Below are positions 35,659 through 45,176 of a DNA stretch of 64,000 bases, piece by piece. Below the pieces are notes generated by a model. That model worked only from the letters and a program-made list of their open reading frames with translations. It was not told the origin of the DNA and ran no database searches. Position numbers and translations under genes: made by a program. Numbering within the stretch: position 1 is the first letter of the stretch; each line of letters opens with the position of its first letter. Where the stretch lies: positions 124,001-188,000 of the forward strand of contig CAIKMQ010000032.1 of the NCBI GenBank assembly GCA_903828565.1, read 5' to 3'. This stretch comes from an uncultured Leptolinea sp. (lineage in GTDB: Bacteria > Chloroflexota > Anaerolineae > Anaerolineales > Anaerolineaceae).

Positions 35659-36416
35659 TCACTGAATACCATCGCCCGGCTACACTGGAAGCAGCTATGG
35701 ATCTAATGAAAGGCTTTCATGGTAAATTAGTTCCGTTAGCCGGCGGAACGATCTTAAAGCGTAAAGAAGAAGCCCCGTTCGCCGTTATGGATCTGCAGGA
35801 TTTGCCCATCCGTACGATAGAAAAACATGGAAACGAGTTGCATATCGGAGCCGGCGTGACACTGCAGCAGATGGTAGATGATGAAACCGTACCAGTTGTA
35901 TTGCGCAGAGCATGCCAGGAAGAAGCCAGTTACAACCTGCGTCAGGTAGGGACGATCGGCGGTTGTGTGGCCGGCGCTGGTGGGCGTTCCACCTTGTTGG
36001 GTTTACTTCTGGCAATGAATGCCCGGGTGGAATTGCTTCCGGGTAATGAGAAGGCAACCATCGGTAGCATTTTGCCTTTGCGGGCGGATCTCCTGGCGGG
36101 AAAACTGATCACGACCGTGGTGATCGACCTGACATGCAAAGCTGCTTACCATCGGATCTGCAAGACGCCGATGGACCAACCACTTGTCGGTGTCTCGGTT
36201 GTCCGCTGGTCATCCGGACGCACGCGGGCCAGCGTCTTTGGATTTGGTGATGTCCCGTGCCTGGCTATGGATGGGCCCACTCAGGATGGCCTTTCCAACG
36301 CAGTTCAGAATGCTTGTGCTGGAGCTGTGGATATACATGCGGATGCAGAATATCGAATGGCAATGGCAGGCATCCTCTCTAAACGTTGTCTTGAAGCCAT
36401 CGGGGGGGAAGCATGA
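35655..36416 (+). CDS. Molybdenum hydroxylase 2, short FAD-binding subunit
   Basis: A 253-residue FAD-binding subunit, about 40 residues shorter than usual for xanthine dehydrogenase FAD chains and close in length to E. coli YgfM. The FAD loop LAGGTILKRKEEAP is near residues 28-41 and the second loop QVGTIGGCVAGAGGRSTLLG near 97-116. The C-terminal domain is reduced. Its position before a fused 2Fe-2S/molybdopterin gene copies the YgfM-XdhD pair. The start overlaps the thioesterase stop (ATGA) and its stop overlaps the next gene the same way. Confidence 0.88.
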   Translation: MITEYHRPATLEAAMDLMKGFHGKLVPLAGGTILKRKEEAPFAVMDLQDLPIRTIEKHGNELHIGAGVTLQQMVDDETVPVVLRRACQEEASYNLRQVGTIGGCVAGAGGRSTLLGLLLAMNARVELLPGNEKATIGSILPLRADLLAGKLITTVVIDLTCKAAYHRICKTPMDQPLVGVSVVRWSSGRTRASVFGFGDVPCLAMDGPTQDGLSNAVQNACAGAVDIHADAEYRMAMAGILSKRCLEAIGGEA

Positions 36417-39304
36417 ATATCGAATTAAAGATCAATGCAGATGTACTTCAGATCGAGGCTCAACCAGGTGAAAGCCTATCATCCGTCTTGCGTCGTAATG
36501 GTTATTTTGGTGTCAAGCACGGTTGTGAAGATGGTCAGTGCGGGGCCTGCGCCATCCTGCTGGATGGTAAACCGGTGAACTCGTGCCTGGTCCTGGCTGC
36601 CCAGGCAGAAGGACATGCCATCCGCACGATCGAAGGTGTGGGCAGCCATCCCGAACAGGGTTGGAAAAAAACCGATGGGCTGTCACCGGTGCAAAAAGCA
36701 TTTGTGGAAACCGGAGCCATCCAATGTGGCTATTGCACTCCTGCTCAGGTCCTGGCAGCCACATCCTTGCTTGAAAAGAATATCCATCCGACAGAGGATG
36801 AAATCCGTGATGTACTTTCAGGTGTCTTGTGCCGTTGTACCGGGTATGTGAAACCAGTACAAGCCGTTTTACGTGCCGCGCAATACCTGCGCGGGGAACC
36901 AGTGGACGAGATCATTCCGCACGTGGTAACCACTCCTCAGACCAAGGCTTTTACTACCGTAGGAAAATCTGAGGTGAAGCTGGATGCGGTCAAGCTAGTG
37001 CAGGGTAAGCCTGCCTTCACCGGTGATATTGAGCTCCGCGGTATGTTATTTGCCAAAGTACTACACAGCCCTGTGGCACATGCCCGGATTAAAAAGATCG
37101 ATACCTCCGCAGCGAAAGGTTTACCAGGTGTTGTGGCGGTATTAACCTGGAAAGATCTACCCAGGGTGGTCTATTCCACAGCCGGACAGTCGGATCCCAT
37201 ACCAGGACCTTTGGATGCATTTTCGCTCGACAACAAGGTCAGATTTGTTGGTGACCGGGTGGCTTTTGTGGCTGCTGAAAGTATGGAGATCGCTGAAGCT
37301 GCGCTGAAGTTGATCCAGGTGGAATATGAAGAATTACCAGTTATTCTGGATCCAACCACCTCCATGCAAGAAAAAACAGTTATTCTGCACGACGAGCCGG
37401 AGTACGTCAATTTTGCTGGCTCTGATCCGAAGAAGAATCTGGCTGCTGAAATACGAATTGATATCGGCGATGTCGAAAAAGGCTTTGCAGAGGCAGATTA
37501 TGTTGTTGAAGGTGAGTACTCTGTACCAAAAGTGCAGCAGGCTCACATTGAACCGCATGTGACTGTCTCATACTGGGATGAAGATGATCGCCTGGTGTTG
37601 CGGACATCCACTCAAGTACCGTTCCATATCCGCCGGGTGCTGGCGCCTGTGCTCGGGTTACCTGTCAAGCGCATCCGGGTGATCAAACCCCGGATCGGCG
37701 GAGGTTTCGGCGGTAAGCAGGAGATCCTGATAGAAGATGTGGCAGCACATCTGACGATAGCCACCGGGCGGCCTGTATATTATGAATACACCCGGGAAGA
37801 AGAATTCACGGCAGCTCGTTCGCGTCACCCGATGCGCGTCCGGATGAAGACTGGCGTGAAAAAAGACGGAACGATCACTGCCAATGCGATGTATGCGCTG
37901 TCTGATACCGGTGCTTACGGTTGCCATGCCCTTACTGTGACTGGAAATACCGGTCATAAGGCGATGGCTTTATATGTTGGTGATGGAAAGTACAGGCAGG
38001 ATCCCAACATCCGGTTCTATGCGGATGTAGTCTATACCAATACGCCGCCCGCCGGTGCGTACCGCGGGTATGGTGTTCCCCAGGGCTACTGGCCTGTGGA
38101 GAGGCACATGGAAAAGATCGCCCGCATGCTGGGGATGGACTCCATCGAGTTTCGCCTGAAAAATACTCTTCGCTCCGGCGAGCTCCACCCGTTCAGCAAA
38201 TCCTGGTCTGAAGGCCGCGAACCGCGTCCGGAGATCATCCAAACGGTTGGGCTGGCGGATTGTGTCCGCCAGGGAAAGGCTGTGATCGGTTGGGATACTA
38301 AATATGGGAATGCTGCCTGGCATCAGGTGGATGGCAAACCCTATCTCAGACGTGGCATCGGTATTGCGACGGTCATGCAGGGTACTGCTATCCCTTACCT
38401 GGATATGGGTGGCGCATCGTTGAAAATGAATGATGACGGGTCTTTTAACTTGCTCATTGGAGCAACCGATCTCGGGACGGGTTCAGATACGATCCTCGGC
38501 CAGATGGCTGCCGAAGTACTTGGCATTCCAGTCGATGACCTGATCGTATACTCATCAGATACCGATTTCACCCCGTTCGATAAAGGCGCTTATGCGTCCA
38601 GCACGACCTATATCTCAGGGACTGCAGCTGTGCATGCAGCCCAAAAGGTGGCCGATCGCATACGTCTGCGCGCAGTGGATATGTTCAAGGAACGCGGTAT
38701 CGGCTCACTCACCCCAGTTGACATCAGATTGGCGGAAGCCTGCGCGATAGCACCAGGTGGAGAGCGCATCTCTTTCTCAGAGATCGCCCATAATGCCCTG
38801 CATCACAACAACCAGGAACAGATCATGGCAGTCGCATCCTACTATTCACCGGTTTCACCTCCACCGTTCGCGGCGCAATTTGCCGAGGTGCTGGTGGATA
38901 CTGAGACAGGCTCGGTAAAAGTTGAACGGCTTGTGATGGCAGTGGATTCAGGCGTGATCATCAATCCGGTCACGGCATCCGGGCAGATCGAAGGCGGTAT
39001 GACCCAGGCGCTGGGATATGCAGTGAACGAGGAAATGACGTATACTGCTAAAGGCGAATCATTGCAGAAGAACTTTACTGATTATCACCTATTCAGGTCA
39101 GACGAAATGCCACAACTGGAAACTCTGTTCATCGAAACATTTGAGCCTTCACATCCCTTCGGTGCAAAAGCTGTGGCAGAAATTCCCCTGGATGGAGTCG
39201 CCCCGGCAGTTGGCAATGCCATTCTGGATGCTTGCGCCGCAGACCTTTCAGCGATCCCTGCCACACCGGACAGGGTATGGAAGTCATTACAAGGAAAAGA
39301 GTAG
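36413..39304 (+). CDS. Molybdenum hydroxylase 2, XdhD-like fused 2Fe-2S and molybdopterin subunit
   Basis: A 963-residue fusion resembling E. coli XdhD (956 residues). Two 2Fe-2S domains occupy residues 1-160 (GCEDGQCGACAILLDG, then AIQCGYCTPAQ and LCRCTGY). The hammerhead and Moco domains follow, with GGGFGGKQ, GAYRGYG and a catalytic Glu at about residue 923. Here the usual GVGE motif is AVAE, a difference from the other two enzymes of this array. Such enzymes have been linked to purine oxidation and, in E. coli, to selenate reduction. It overlaps the FAD gene by 4 bases. Confidence 0.92.
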   Translation: MNIELKINADVLQIEAQPGESLSSVLRRNGYFGVKHGCEDGQCGACAILLDGKPVNSCLVLAAQAEGHAIRTIEGVGSHPEQGWKKTDGLSPVQKAFVETGAIQCGYCTPAQVLAATSLLEKNIHPTEDEIRDVLSGVLCRCTGYVKPVQAVLRAAQYLRGEPVDEIIPHVVTTPQTKAFTTVGKSEVKLDAVKLVQGKPAFTGDIELRGMLFAKVLHSPVAHARIKKIDTSAAKGLPGVVAVLTWKDLPRVVYSTAGQSDPIPGPLDAFSLDNKVRFVGDRVAFVAAESMEIAEAALKLIQVEYEELPVILDPTTSMQEKTVILHDEPEYVNFAGSDPKKNLAAEIRIDIGDVEKGFAEADYVVEGEYSVPKVQQAHIEPHVTVSYWDEDDRLVLRTSTQVPFHIRRVLAPVLGLPVKRIRVIKPRIGGGFGGKQEILIEDVAAHLTIATGRPVYYEYTREEEFTAARSRHPMRVRMKTGVKKDGTITANAMYALSDTGAYGCHALTVTGNTGHKAMALYVGDGKYRQDPNIRFYADVVYTNTPPAGAYRGYGVPQGYWPVERHMEKIARMLGMDSIEFRLKNTLRSGELHPFSKSWSEGREPRPEIIQTVGLADCVRQGKAVIGWDTKYGNAAWHQVDGKPYLRRGIGIATVMQGTAIPYLDMGGASLKMNDDGSFNLLIGATDLGTGSDTILGQMAAEVLGIPVDDLIVYSSDTDFTPFDKGAYASSTTYISGTAAVHAAQKVADRIRLRAVDMFKERGIGSLTPVDIRLAEACAIAPGGERISFSEIAHNALHHNNQEQIMAVASYYSPVSPPPFAAQFAEVLVDTETGSVKVERLVMAVDSGVIINPVTASGQIEGGMTQALGYAVNEEMTYTAKGESLQKNFTDYHLFRSDEMPQLETLFIETFEPSHPFGAKAVAEIPLDGVAPAVGNAILDACAADLSAIPATPDRVWKSLQGKE

Positions 39305-39315
39305 CTATAGATACA

Positions 39316-40665
39316 ATGAAAACCAACCAGGTATTTGTCATCGGGCATGTAAACCCGGATACAGATTCCATCGCATCAGCCATTGGTTACACCTGGCTAC
39401 TCCGGGAGAGGGATGGCTTAAATGCCATTGCCTGCCGGGCGGGGGCTGTAAACCCGCAGACCTCTTGGGTGTTGAAGCGGCTTGAATTGGATGCTCCGCA
39501 ACTGCTGACCGATGCCTCACCCAGGTTCGGATCGGTGATGCGCCGGCTGGATACTGTATCACCGGAACAACCCCTGGCAGATGCCTGGGCGATTGCCAGC
39601 CGAACTGGTGGCGTGACCCCCGTGATTAACCCGGATGATACGGTCTTCGGATTGATTACACCGCGGTCCCTGTTCGAGTTCCTGTTGCGTGAGTTAAAAC
39701 CCACCCAAAGCCGGCGCGATCTTAAGATCAGTGATTTGATGAGCATTAAATGTTCTGAAGTCGCGGATGAGCATGTGACCAGTTTTCAGGCAAACAGCCG
39801 CATCCGTGACAACCTCAACCGCATTTTGCGTGAAGAACGTGATGAATTCCTGGCGGTGGATGATAATAAAAAGTATGCCGGTTTATGCTGGCAGCGCGAT
39901 TTGCTCAACCCGCCCCGGATCAGGATCGTGCTGGTGGATCATAATGAAGCACACCAGGCACTCGGAGCGCTGGATGAAGCAGAGTTGATCGAAATTCTGG
40001 ATCATCACCGCCTGGGGAATCCATCCACTCATACCCCCATCCGATTCAGTGTGGATGTCGTTGGCAGTACCAGCACCCTGGTAAGCGAACGGGTGGAAGA
40101 ATCCGGTTTGAGCCTGCCGTGGAAAGTGGCAGGGATCCTGTTGGCGGGGCTTCTCTCAGATACTTTGATCTTGACATCCCCGACGACCACTGCCCGCGAT
40201 AAACGGGCAGCTGAACGGCTGGCACGCTGGGCTTTCACCGGAAGTAGTGTTCTTAAAGCTGAGACCATTCAAACCTATGGAAAGCAGATACTGACAGCCG
40301 GCGCAGGGCTTACTTCACGAACCCCGGAGGAGATCGTCAGCAATGACATGAAGATCTACCAGGGTGGTGGTAAGCAGTTCGCCGTGGCGCAGGCTGAAGT
40401 GGATGATCTATTGCAGGTGAATGATCATCTGGCGGACTTGAACAAAGCCTTGAATGACCTGAAGAATAAACGCGGGTTGGATTTTGCCATGTTGATGGTG
40501 ACGGATGTAGTACGCGGTACCAGCCGGCTATTGCTCGCATCCGCACCGCCCGCCCTGGATGGCTTACCCTATCCCCCTCAACTGGATGGAACCCGCTTGG
40601 CTGAAGGCATGGTATCCCGGAAAAAACAGCTGCTGCCTGTCGTTCTCGGCCTGCTGGAGGATTAA
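39316..40665 (+). CDS. Family II manganese-dependent inorganic pyrophosphatase with CBS insertion
   Basis: A 449-residue DHH-family protein. GHVNPDTDSIASA at residues 10-22 gives the first metal site, VDHNEAHQAL and ILDHHRLG the DHN and DHH motifs, and a C-terminal DHHA2 domain covers about 300-449 with SRKKQLLPVV. Two CBS repeats (about 70-185) are inserted after the first domain, so activity is probably regulated by adenine nucleotides. It hydrolyses pyrophosphate in the cytoplasm. In this operon it could remove the pyrophosphate made by CofC and MocA. I start at ATG 39316; earlier in-frame codons lie inside the previous gene. XdhC follows without a gap. Confidence 0.9.
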   Translation: MKTNQVFVIGHVNPDTDSIASAIGYTWLLRERDGLNAIACRAGAVNPQTSWVLKRLELDAPQLLTDASPRFGSVMRRLDTVSPEQPLADAWAIASRTGGVTPVINPDDTVFGLITPRSLFEFLLRELKPTQSRRDLKISDLMSIKCSEVADEHVTSFQANSRIRDNLNRILREERDEFLAVDDNKKYAGLCWQRDLLNPPRIRIVLVDHNEAHQALGALDEAELIEILDHHRLGNPSTHTPIRFSVDVVGSTSTLVSERVEESGLSLPWKVAGILLAGLLSDTLILTSPTTTARDKRAAERLARWAFTGSSVLKAETIQTYGKQILTAGAGLTSRTPEEIVSNDMKIYQGGGKQFAVAQAEVDDLLQVNDHLADLNKALNDLKNKRGLDFAMLMVTDVVRGTSRLLLASAPPALDGLPYPPQLDGTRLAEGMVSRKKQLLPVVLGLLED

Positions 40666-41463
40666 GTGAATATATATCAGGCTATTCTGGAATTACAGAG
40701 CCGGGGTGAGTCCGGGGCCTTGTGTACGATCATCGAAAGCCATGGTTCGGTGCCGCGCCACACAGGCAGTAAGATGCTTGTGCATGAGAACGGGCAGATC
40801 ACCGGATCGGTCGGCGGCGGGGAGATTGAGAACCGGGTCATCGAGGAAGCATTTGAATCCATGTTGGATGGAAAAGTAAGGAAATTAACTTACAGCATGG
40901 TGGACCCCAACCGGGGAGACCCCGGTGTTTGTGGTGGACAAGCGGAGATCATAGTGGAACCTATACTGGCTCAACCAACGATCATCGTTATTGGCGGAGG
41001 ACATGTCGGCAAGACAGTCACTCATTTAGCCAAATGGCTTGGATTCCGTGTGGTGGTTTCGGATGATCGGGCGGAGTTCTGCAACCCCCAGGCAGTACCA
41101 GAAGCGGATGCATATCTGCACTGCGCGATGGCAGAAATTCCTGCAAAGGAACGTATCACACCCCAAACAATGATCATCCTGACAACCAGGGGTGTCTCGG
41201 TGGATACACCGGGGTTGCCGGCATTGCTGGAAACGGATGCATCTTATATCGGCATCATTGGTTCAAAGAAACGCTGGCTCGCCACCCGTAAAAACCTGCT
41301 GGATACTGGCATTTCGATTGAAAAGATAAATAAAGTAGTCAGCCCGATCGGGTTGGAGCTAAAAGCGGAAACACCCGAAGAGATTGCAGTCAGCATTCTT
41401 GCTGAGGTACTCATGCTGCGCAACCAGGCGAGTGGAACACGCATGACAATGAAAATGGATTAA
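40666..41463 (+). CDS. xdhC: XdhC family molybdenum cofactor maturation chaperone
   Basis: A 265-residue XdhC/CoxI protein that binds molybdenum cofactor, promotes its sulfuration and inserts it into hydroxylase apoenzymes. The N-terminal domain has SHGSVPRHTGSKMLV near residues 25-39 and GSVGGGEIENRVIEEA; CGGQAEIIVEPI near 85-100 ends it. A C-terminal Rossmann domain has IVIGGGHVGKTVTHLAKWLG and IIGSKKRW. The gene starts at GTG directly after the pyrophosphatase stop and serves the three hydroxylases of the array, though which ones cannot be told. Confidence 0.92.
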   Translation: MNIYQAILELQSRGESGALCTIIESHGSVPRHTGSKMLVHENGQITGSVGGGEIENRVIEEAFESMLDGKVRKLTYSMVDPNRGDPGVCGGQAEIIVEPILAQPTIIVIGGGHVGKTVTHLAKWLGFRVVVSDDRAEFCNPQAVPEADAYLHCAMAEIPAKERITPQTMIILTTRGVSVDTPGLPALLETDASYIGIIGSKKRWLATRKNLLDTGISIEKINKVVSPIGLELKAETPEEIAVSILAEVLMLRNQASGTRMTMKMD

Positions 41464-41478
41464 TCCATGGGAGGTAGC

Positions 41479-42885
41479 ATGTGGCAGAATTATCACATCC
41501 CGGCTTCGCTGGATGAAGCGCTTAATGCGCTCAACGGCAATACCGGCAATACTCGCGTGATCTCAGGCGGAACAGACCTGATGCTTGAGATGGAACGGGG
41601 GCAGCGAAAGAGTATTGATACTTTGGTCGATATCAGCCGGTTGATGGAGTTGCAGCAGATCAGCCACGAAGCGGATGTGATCGTGGTTGGCGCTGGCGTG
41701 ACACATAATCAGCTGGCAGCAAGCCCGCTAATCCAGCAATATGCACTACCCCTGGCCCTGGCGGCGTGGAATGTCGGATCGCCGCAGATCCGGAATCGGG
41801 GAACGATCGCAGGAAATCTGGTGACCGGTTCTCCAGCCAATGACACCATTACTCCGTTATTTGCTCTGAATGCTGCACTGGTTTGTGCTTCTTCCCGGGG
41901 TGCGCGAAGCATCCCGATCACTGAATTCTATACCGGGGTGCGGAAGACAATACTGGCTCCGGATGAGTTGGTGACAGCTATCCACTTTAAAGCGATGCGG
42001 AAAGATCAGAAAGGCACATTTATAAAATTTGCTTTAAGGCGGGCACAAGCCATTTCGGTTCTGAATGTTGCTGTCATCCTCACTTTGAATGGCGATACCA
42101 TCGAGAAAGCTGCGGTGACCCTGGGTGCCGTTGCGCCGACCATTATCCACGCTGTGCAAGCTGAGCACTGGCTAAAAGGAAAGAAGATATCTGAACCAAT
42201 GGCAGACCTGGTGGCTATTACCTCACAGGATGCCCGGCCAATCGGTGACATTCGTGGATCAGCTGCGTACCGCGCAAAGGTTACAGGAGTGATTTGTCGC
42301 CGGGCGGTTGAAGCCATCCGCGATGGACAAGAACGAATGCAGCTGCCGGAATCCCCGGTGACCCTCGCAGGAAAACCTGGAAATAAAAATAACCCAAAAC
42401 AGGTTGCGGGGAATGTCGAGCGGATGATTACTGCCACGGTGAATGGCAAACGAACAGTCTTGCAGAAAGGCAGTCACCATTCATTGCATCAGATGCTGCG
42501 TGATAATGCACTGCTTACCGGGATCAAAGAGGGGTGTGGCGAAGGTGAGTGTGGAGCATGCACCATTCACCTGGATGGAGCAGCAGTAATGAGCTGCCTG
42601 GTTCCAGCTGAGCGGGCAATGGGTGCGGAGATTGTCACGATCGAAGGGATTGCCCGCGGTGAGGAGTTGCATCCGCTGCAGCAGGCTTTCATTGATGAAG
42701 GTGCGGTGCAATGCGGTTACTGCACTCCCGGGTTCATCATGTCCGCTGTAAAGCTGCTGGAAGAGAAGGAAAAACCCGATCGTGAAACCATACGTCAGGC
42801 AATCACCGGGAATCTCTGCCGCTGCACAGGGTATTACAAGATTATCACCGCGATCGAAAAAGCCGGAGAGGCAATTATCGTTTAA
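41479..42885 (+). CDS. Molybdenum hydroxylase 3, fused FAD and 2Fe-2S subunit
   Basis: A 468-residue fusion in an order opposite to that of XdhA: FAD domain first (ISGGTDLMLEM near residue 35, then RNRGTIAGNLVTGSPANDT near 112-130 and a flavoprotein C-domain), then the 2Fe-2S part at about 315-465 with GCGEGECGACTIHLDG, AVQCGYCTPGF and LCRCTGYYK. It feeds electrons from the molybdopterin subunit encoded next. The ATG at 41479 was chosen because GGAGG lies 4 bases upstream; the ATG at 41467 overlaps that site. It follows xdhC by 15 bases. Confidence 0.92.
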   Translation: MWQNYHIPASLDEALNALNGNTGNTRVISGGTDLMLEMERGQRKSIDTLVDISRLMELQQISHEADVIVVGAGVTHNQLAASPLIQQYALPLALAAWNVGSPQIRNRGTIAGNLVTGSPANDTITPLFALNAALVCASSRGARSIPITEFYTGVRKTILAPDELVTAIHFKAMRKDQKGTFIKFALRRAQAISVLNVAVILTLNGDTIEKAAVTLGAVAPTIIHAVQAEHWLKGKKISEPMADLVAITSQDARPIGDIRGSAAYRAKVTGVICRRAVEAIRDGQERMQLPESPVTLAGKPGNKNNPKQVAGNVERMITATVNGKRTVLQKGSHHSLHQMLRDNALLTGIKEGCGEGECGACTIHLDGAAVMSCLVPAERAMGAEIVTIEGIARGEELHPLQQAFIDEGAVQCGYCTPGFIMSAVKLLEEKEKPDRETIRQAITGNLCRCTGYYKIITAIEKAGEAIIV

Positions 42886-42939
42886 TCCATCGAACAGACT
42901 GGCAGGGATCTGCCGGTATGCTGGAGCATTGGAGGTTGT

Positions 42940-45150
42940 ATGGGTGTAGTTGGCAAGTCAGTAACCCGGGTTGATGCACGCGATAAAGTAACAGGGAAAG
43001 CCCTGTACCCTGGCGATATATGCATGGACGATCAGTTGTTCATGAAGATCCTGTTTTCATCCCGGGCACATGCAATCATCCGCAGTATTAACACGACCAA
43101 AGCGGAGCAATACCCTGGTGTAATCGCTGTATTTACTGCTAAAGATGTCCCGAACAATGTCTATGGGCTCATCTCACCGGACCAACCGGTGTTGTGCGGA
43201 CCCGGATCCAGCCGGCCGTACGCAGATCGTGTCCGTTTTATTGGTGACCAGGTGGCACTGGTGGTGGCTGAAACCGAAGAGATAGCAAGAGCAGCCAGCC
43301 TTTTGATCGATGTCAGTTATGAAGATCTACCGGTTATTACTGATCCGGTAGTTGCGATGGATGAGAAAGTATTGCTGCACCCGGATAGAGGATCCAATAT
43401 TTTCGGGCATTACCGCATCCGCAAGGGGGATGTGGAAGAAGCATTTAAGTCTGCGGATGTGATCGTCGAGAGTACATATCAGACACCGGTTCAGGAACAT
43501 GCATTCCTGCAACCCGAAGCAGGCATCTCATATATTGATGAAGCCGGACGGGTAACGGTTGTGGTCGGCGGCCAATGGACGCATGAAGACCAGGAGCAGA
43601 TTGCACACTCTCTCAACCTGCCGATGGATCAAGTGCGGGTGATCTATCCTGCCATTGGCGGTGCTTTCGGCGGGCGTGAAGATATGTCTGTTCAGATCGT
43701 GCTCGGCCTGGCGGTGTGGCGTTTGCAGCAGCGTGGTATTCTTCGACCGATCAAAATCGTCTGGAGCCGGGAAGAATCGATGGTTGGCCACCACAAAAGG
43801 CACCCCTATCTGCTCAAAGCCAGGTGGGGAGCCACAAAAGAGGGGCGTCTCGTCGCGGCGGATATTGAGATCATTACAGATGGCGGCGCGTATATCTATA
43901 CGTCCACTAAGGTGATGGGAAATGCCACATTGATGTGCACCGGTCCGTATGACATCCCCAATGTAAAAGTTGATTCATACGCTGTATACACCAACAATCT
44001 CCCGAATGGCGCTTTCAGGGGTTTCGGCGGACCGCAAGGAGCGTTTGAAGCTGAATCCCAGATGAATAAGCTGGCGGAAAAATTGGGGATGGATCCGGTG
44101 GAATTGCGGATGCGGAACCTCTTTCATGATGGAACCATCACATCTGTTGGAACACCGCTTCCGTTGGGTGTTACCATGGACAAAGTCCTGGAACGGTGTG
44201 CAAACGATAATGGCTGGCAGAGGTCAGCAGAAGGCTGGCAGCGGGCAGCAGGAATGAAGCTACCCCCTAACGGAGCAATAAAAAGAGGAATTGGTCTAGC
44301 CATCAGCTATAAAAATGTCGGCTTCTCTTTTGGCGCGCCGGAACAATGCACCGCAACGATCGAGATCAAGGGCAAAGGTGAGATCGATGAGGTAATCCTT
44401 CACCATGCCGGCGCTGAAGTCGGGCAGGGTTCGCATACGGTCTTCAAGCAAATGACAGCAGATGCCTGCGGGGTACCGATTGAAAAGGTCAGTCTGGATA
44501 TGTCAGATACGGCGACCTCCGGGTCTTCCGGGAGCGTTTCTGCTTCGCGGATGACCTTCATGGCTGGAAATGCCATCCGTGGTGCAGCTGAAATGGCGCT
44601 GGAAAAATGGAAGAGCGAGGAAAGACCAGTGAAAGCGACATATGTGTACCGTCCGCCAAAGACAACCCCTTACGACCCTGAAACGGGAAAATGCGAACCT
44701 AATTATGCCTATGGTTATACTGCTGAACTGGTAGAGGCTGGTGTGGATACTGAAACTGGTATCGTTACTGTTGAACGCGTGGTATGCGTGGATGATGTTG
44801 GTCATGCGATCAACCCGGTTCTGGTACAGGGACAGGTAGAAGGAGCCATAGTTCAAGCCTGTGGTTACGGCGTGATGGAGAGCTTTATTCAGAAAGACGG
44901 CAAGGTGTTGACGCCAACTTTTTCAACGTACTTGATTCCCACGGTGCTGGATATCCCGGAAATTGTAGAGTCAGTGATCTTGGAATATCCGGACCCTCGC
45001 GGGCCGTGGGGCGCTCGCGGGGTAGGTGAGATGCCGTATCTGCCATTTGTGCCTGCACTTACAGCAGCAGTTCATTCTGCCACCGGGATCTGGTTCAATG
45101 AGTTTCCCCTGACACCCCAGCGGGTGTTGGAAGGGCTAGGCAATCTATAG
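42940..45150 (+). CDS. Molybdenum hydroxylase 3, molybdopterin subunit
   Basis: A 736-residue stand-alone Moco-binding subunit of the xanthine dehydrogenase superfamily. The hammerhead domain covers about 10-125 (TGKALYPGDI at the start). Moco domains follow with GGAFGGRED, GAFRGFGGPQ and GARGVGEMP, where the catalytic Glu is at about residue 697. AFRGFGGPQ is the form seen in xanthine dehydrogenases and their SDMH relatives rather than CO dehydrogenases. GGAGG lies just before the ATG. It is followed by yqeB, yqeC and mocA, the accessory genes for selenium-dependent molybdenum hydroxylases. The substrate is unknown. Confidence 0.93.
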   Translation: MGVVGKSVTRVDARDKVTGKALYPGDICMDDQLFMKILFSSRAHAIIRSINTTKAEQYPGVIAVFTAKDVPNNVYGLISPDQPVLCGPGSSRPYADRVRFIGDQVALVVAETEEIARAASLLIDVSYEDLPVITDPVVAMDEKVLLHPDRGSNIFGHYRIRKGDVEEAFKSADVIVESTYQTPVQEHAFLQPEAGISYIDEAGRVTVVVGGQWTHEDQEQIAHSLNLPMDQVRVIYPAIGGAFGGREDMSVQIVLGLAVWRLQQRGILRPIKIVWSREESMVGHHKRHPYLLKARWGATKEGRLVAADIEIITDGGAYIYTSTKVMGNATLMCTGPYDIPNVKVDSYAVYTNNLPNGAFRGFGGPQGAFEAESQMNKLAEKLGMDPVELRMRNLFHDGTITSVGTPLPLGVTMDKVLERCANDNGWQRSAEGWQRAAGMKLPPNGAIKRGIGLAISYKNVGFSFGAPEQCTATIEIKGKGEIDEVILHHAGAEVGQGSHTVFKQMTADACGVPIEKVSLDMSDTATSGSSGSVSASRMTFMAGNAIRGAAEMALEKWKSEERPVKATYVYRPPKTTPYDPETGKCEPNYAYGYTAELVEAGVDTETGIVTVERVVCVDDVGHAINPVLVQGQVEGAIVQACGYGVMESFIQKDGKVLTPTFSTYLIPTVLDIPEIVESVILEYPDPRGPWGARGVGEMPYLPFVPALTAAVHSATGIWFNEFPLTPQRVLEGLGNL

Positions 45151-45176
45151 TAACTATTAGTCTTCCGCCTTTCGTT

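Noticed and set aside
26941..45150. Carbon monoxide dehydrogenase (CoxL) identity for the Moco chains
   Set aside because: The active-site loop AYRCSFR of aerobic CO dehydrogenase is absent in all three; they carry AFRGFG or AYRGYG.
26941..45150. Selenocysteine codons in the molybdenum hydroxylases
   Set aside because: All frames are complete without an internal TGA; in this enzyme class selenium is a labile ligand, not selenocysteine.
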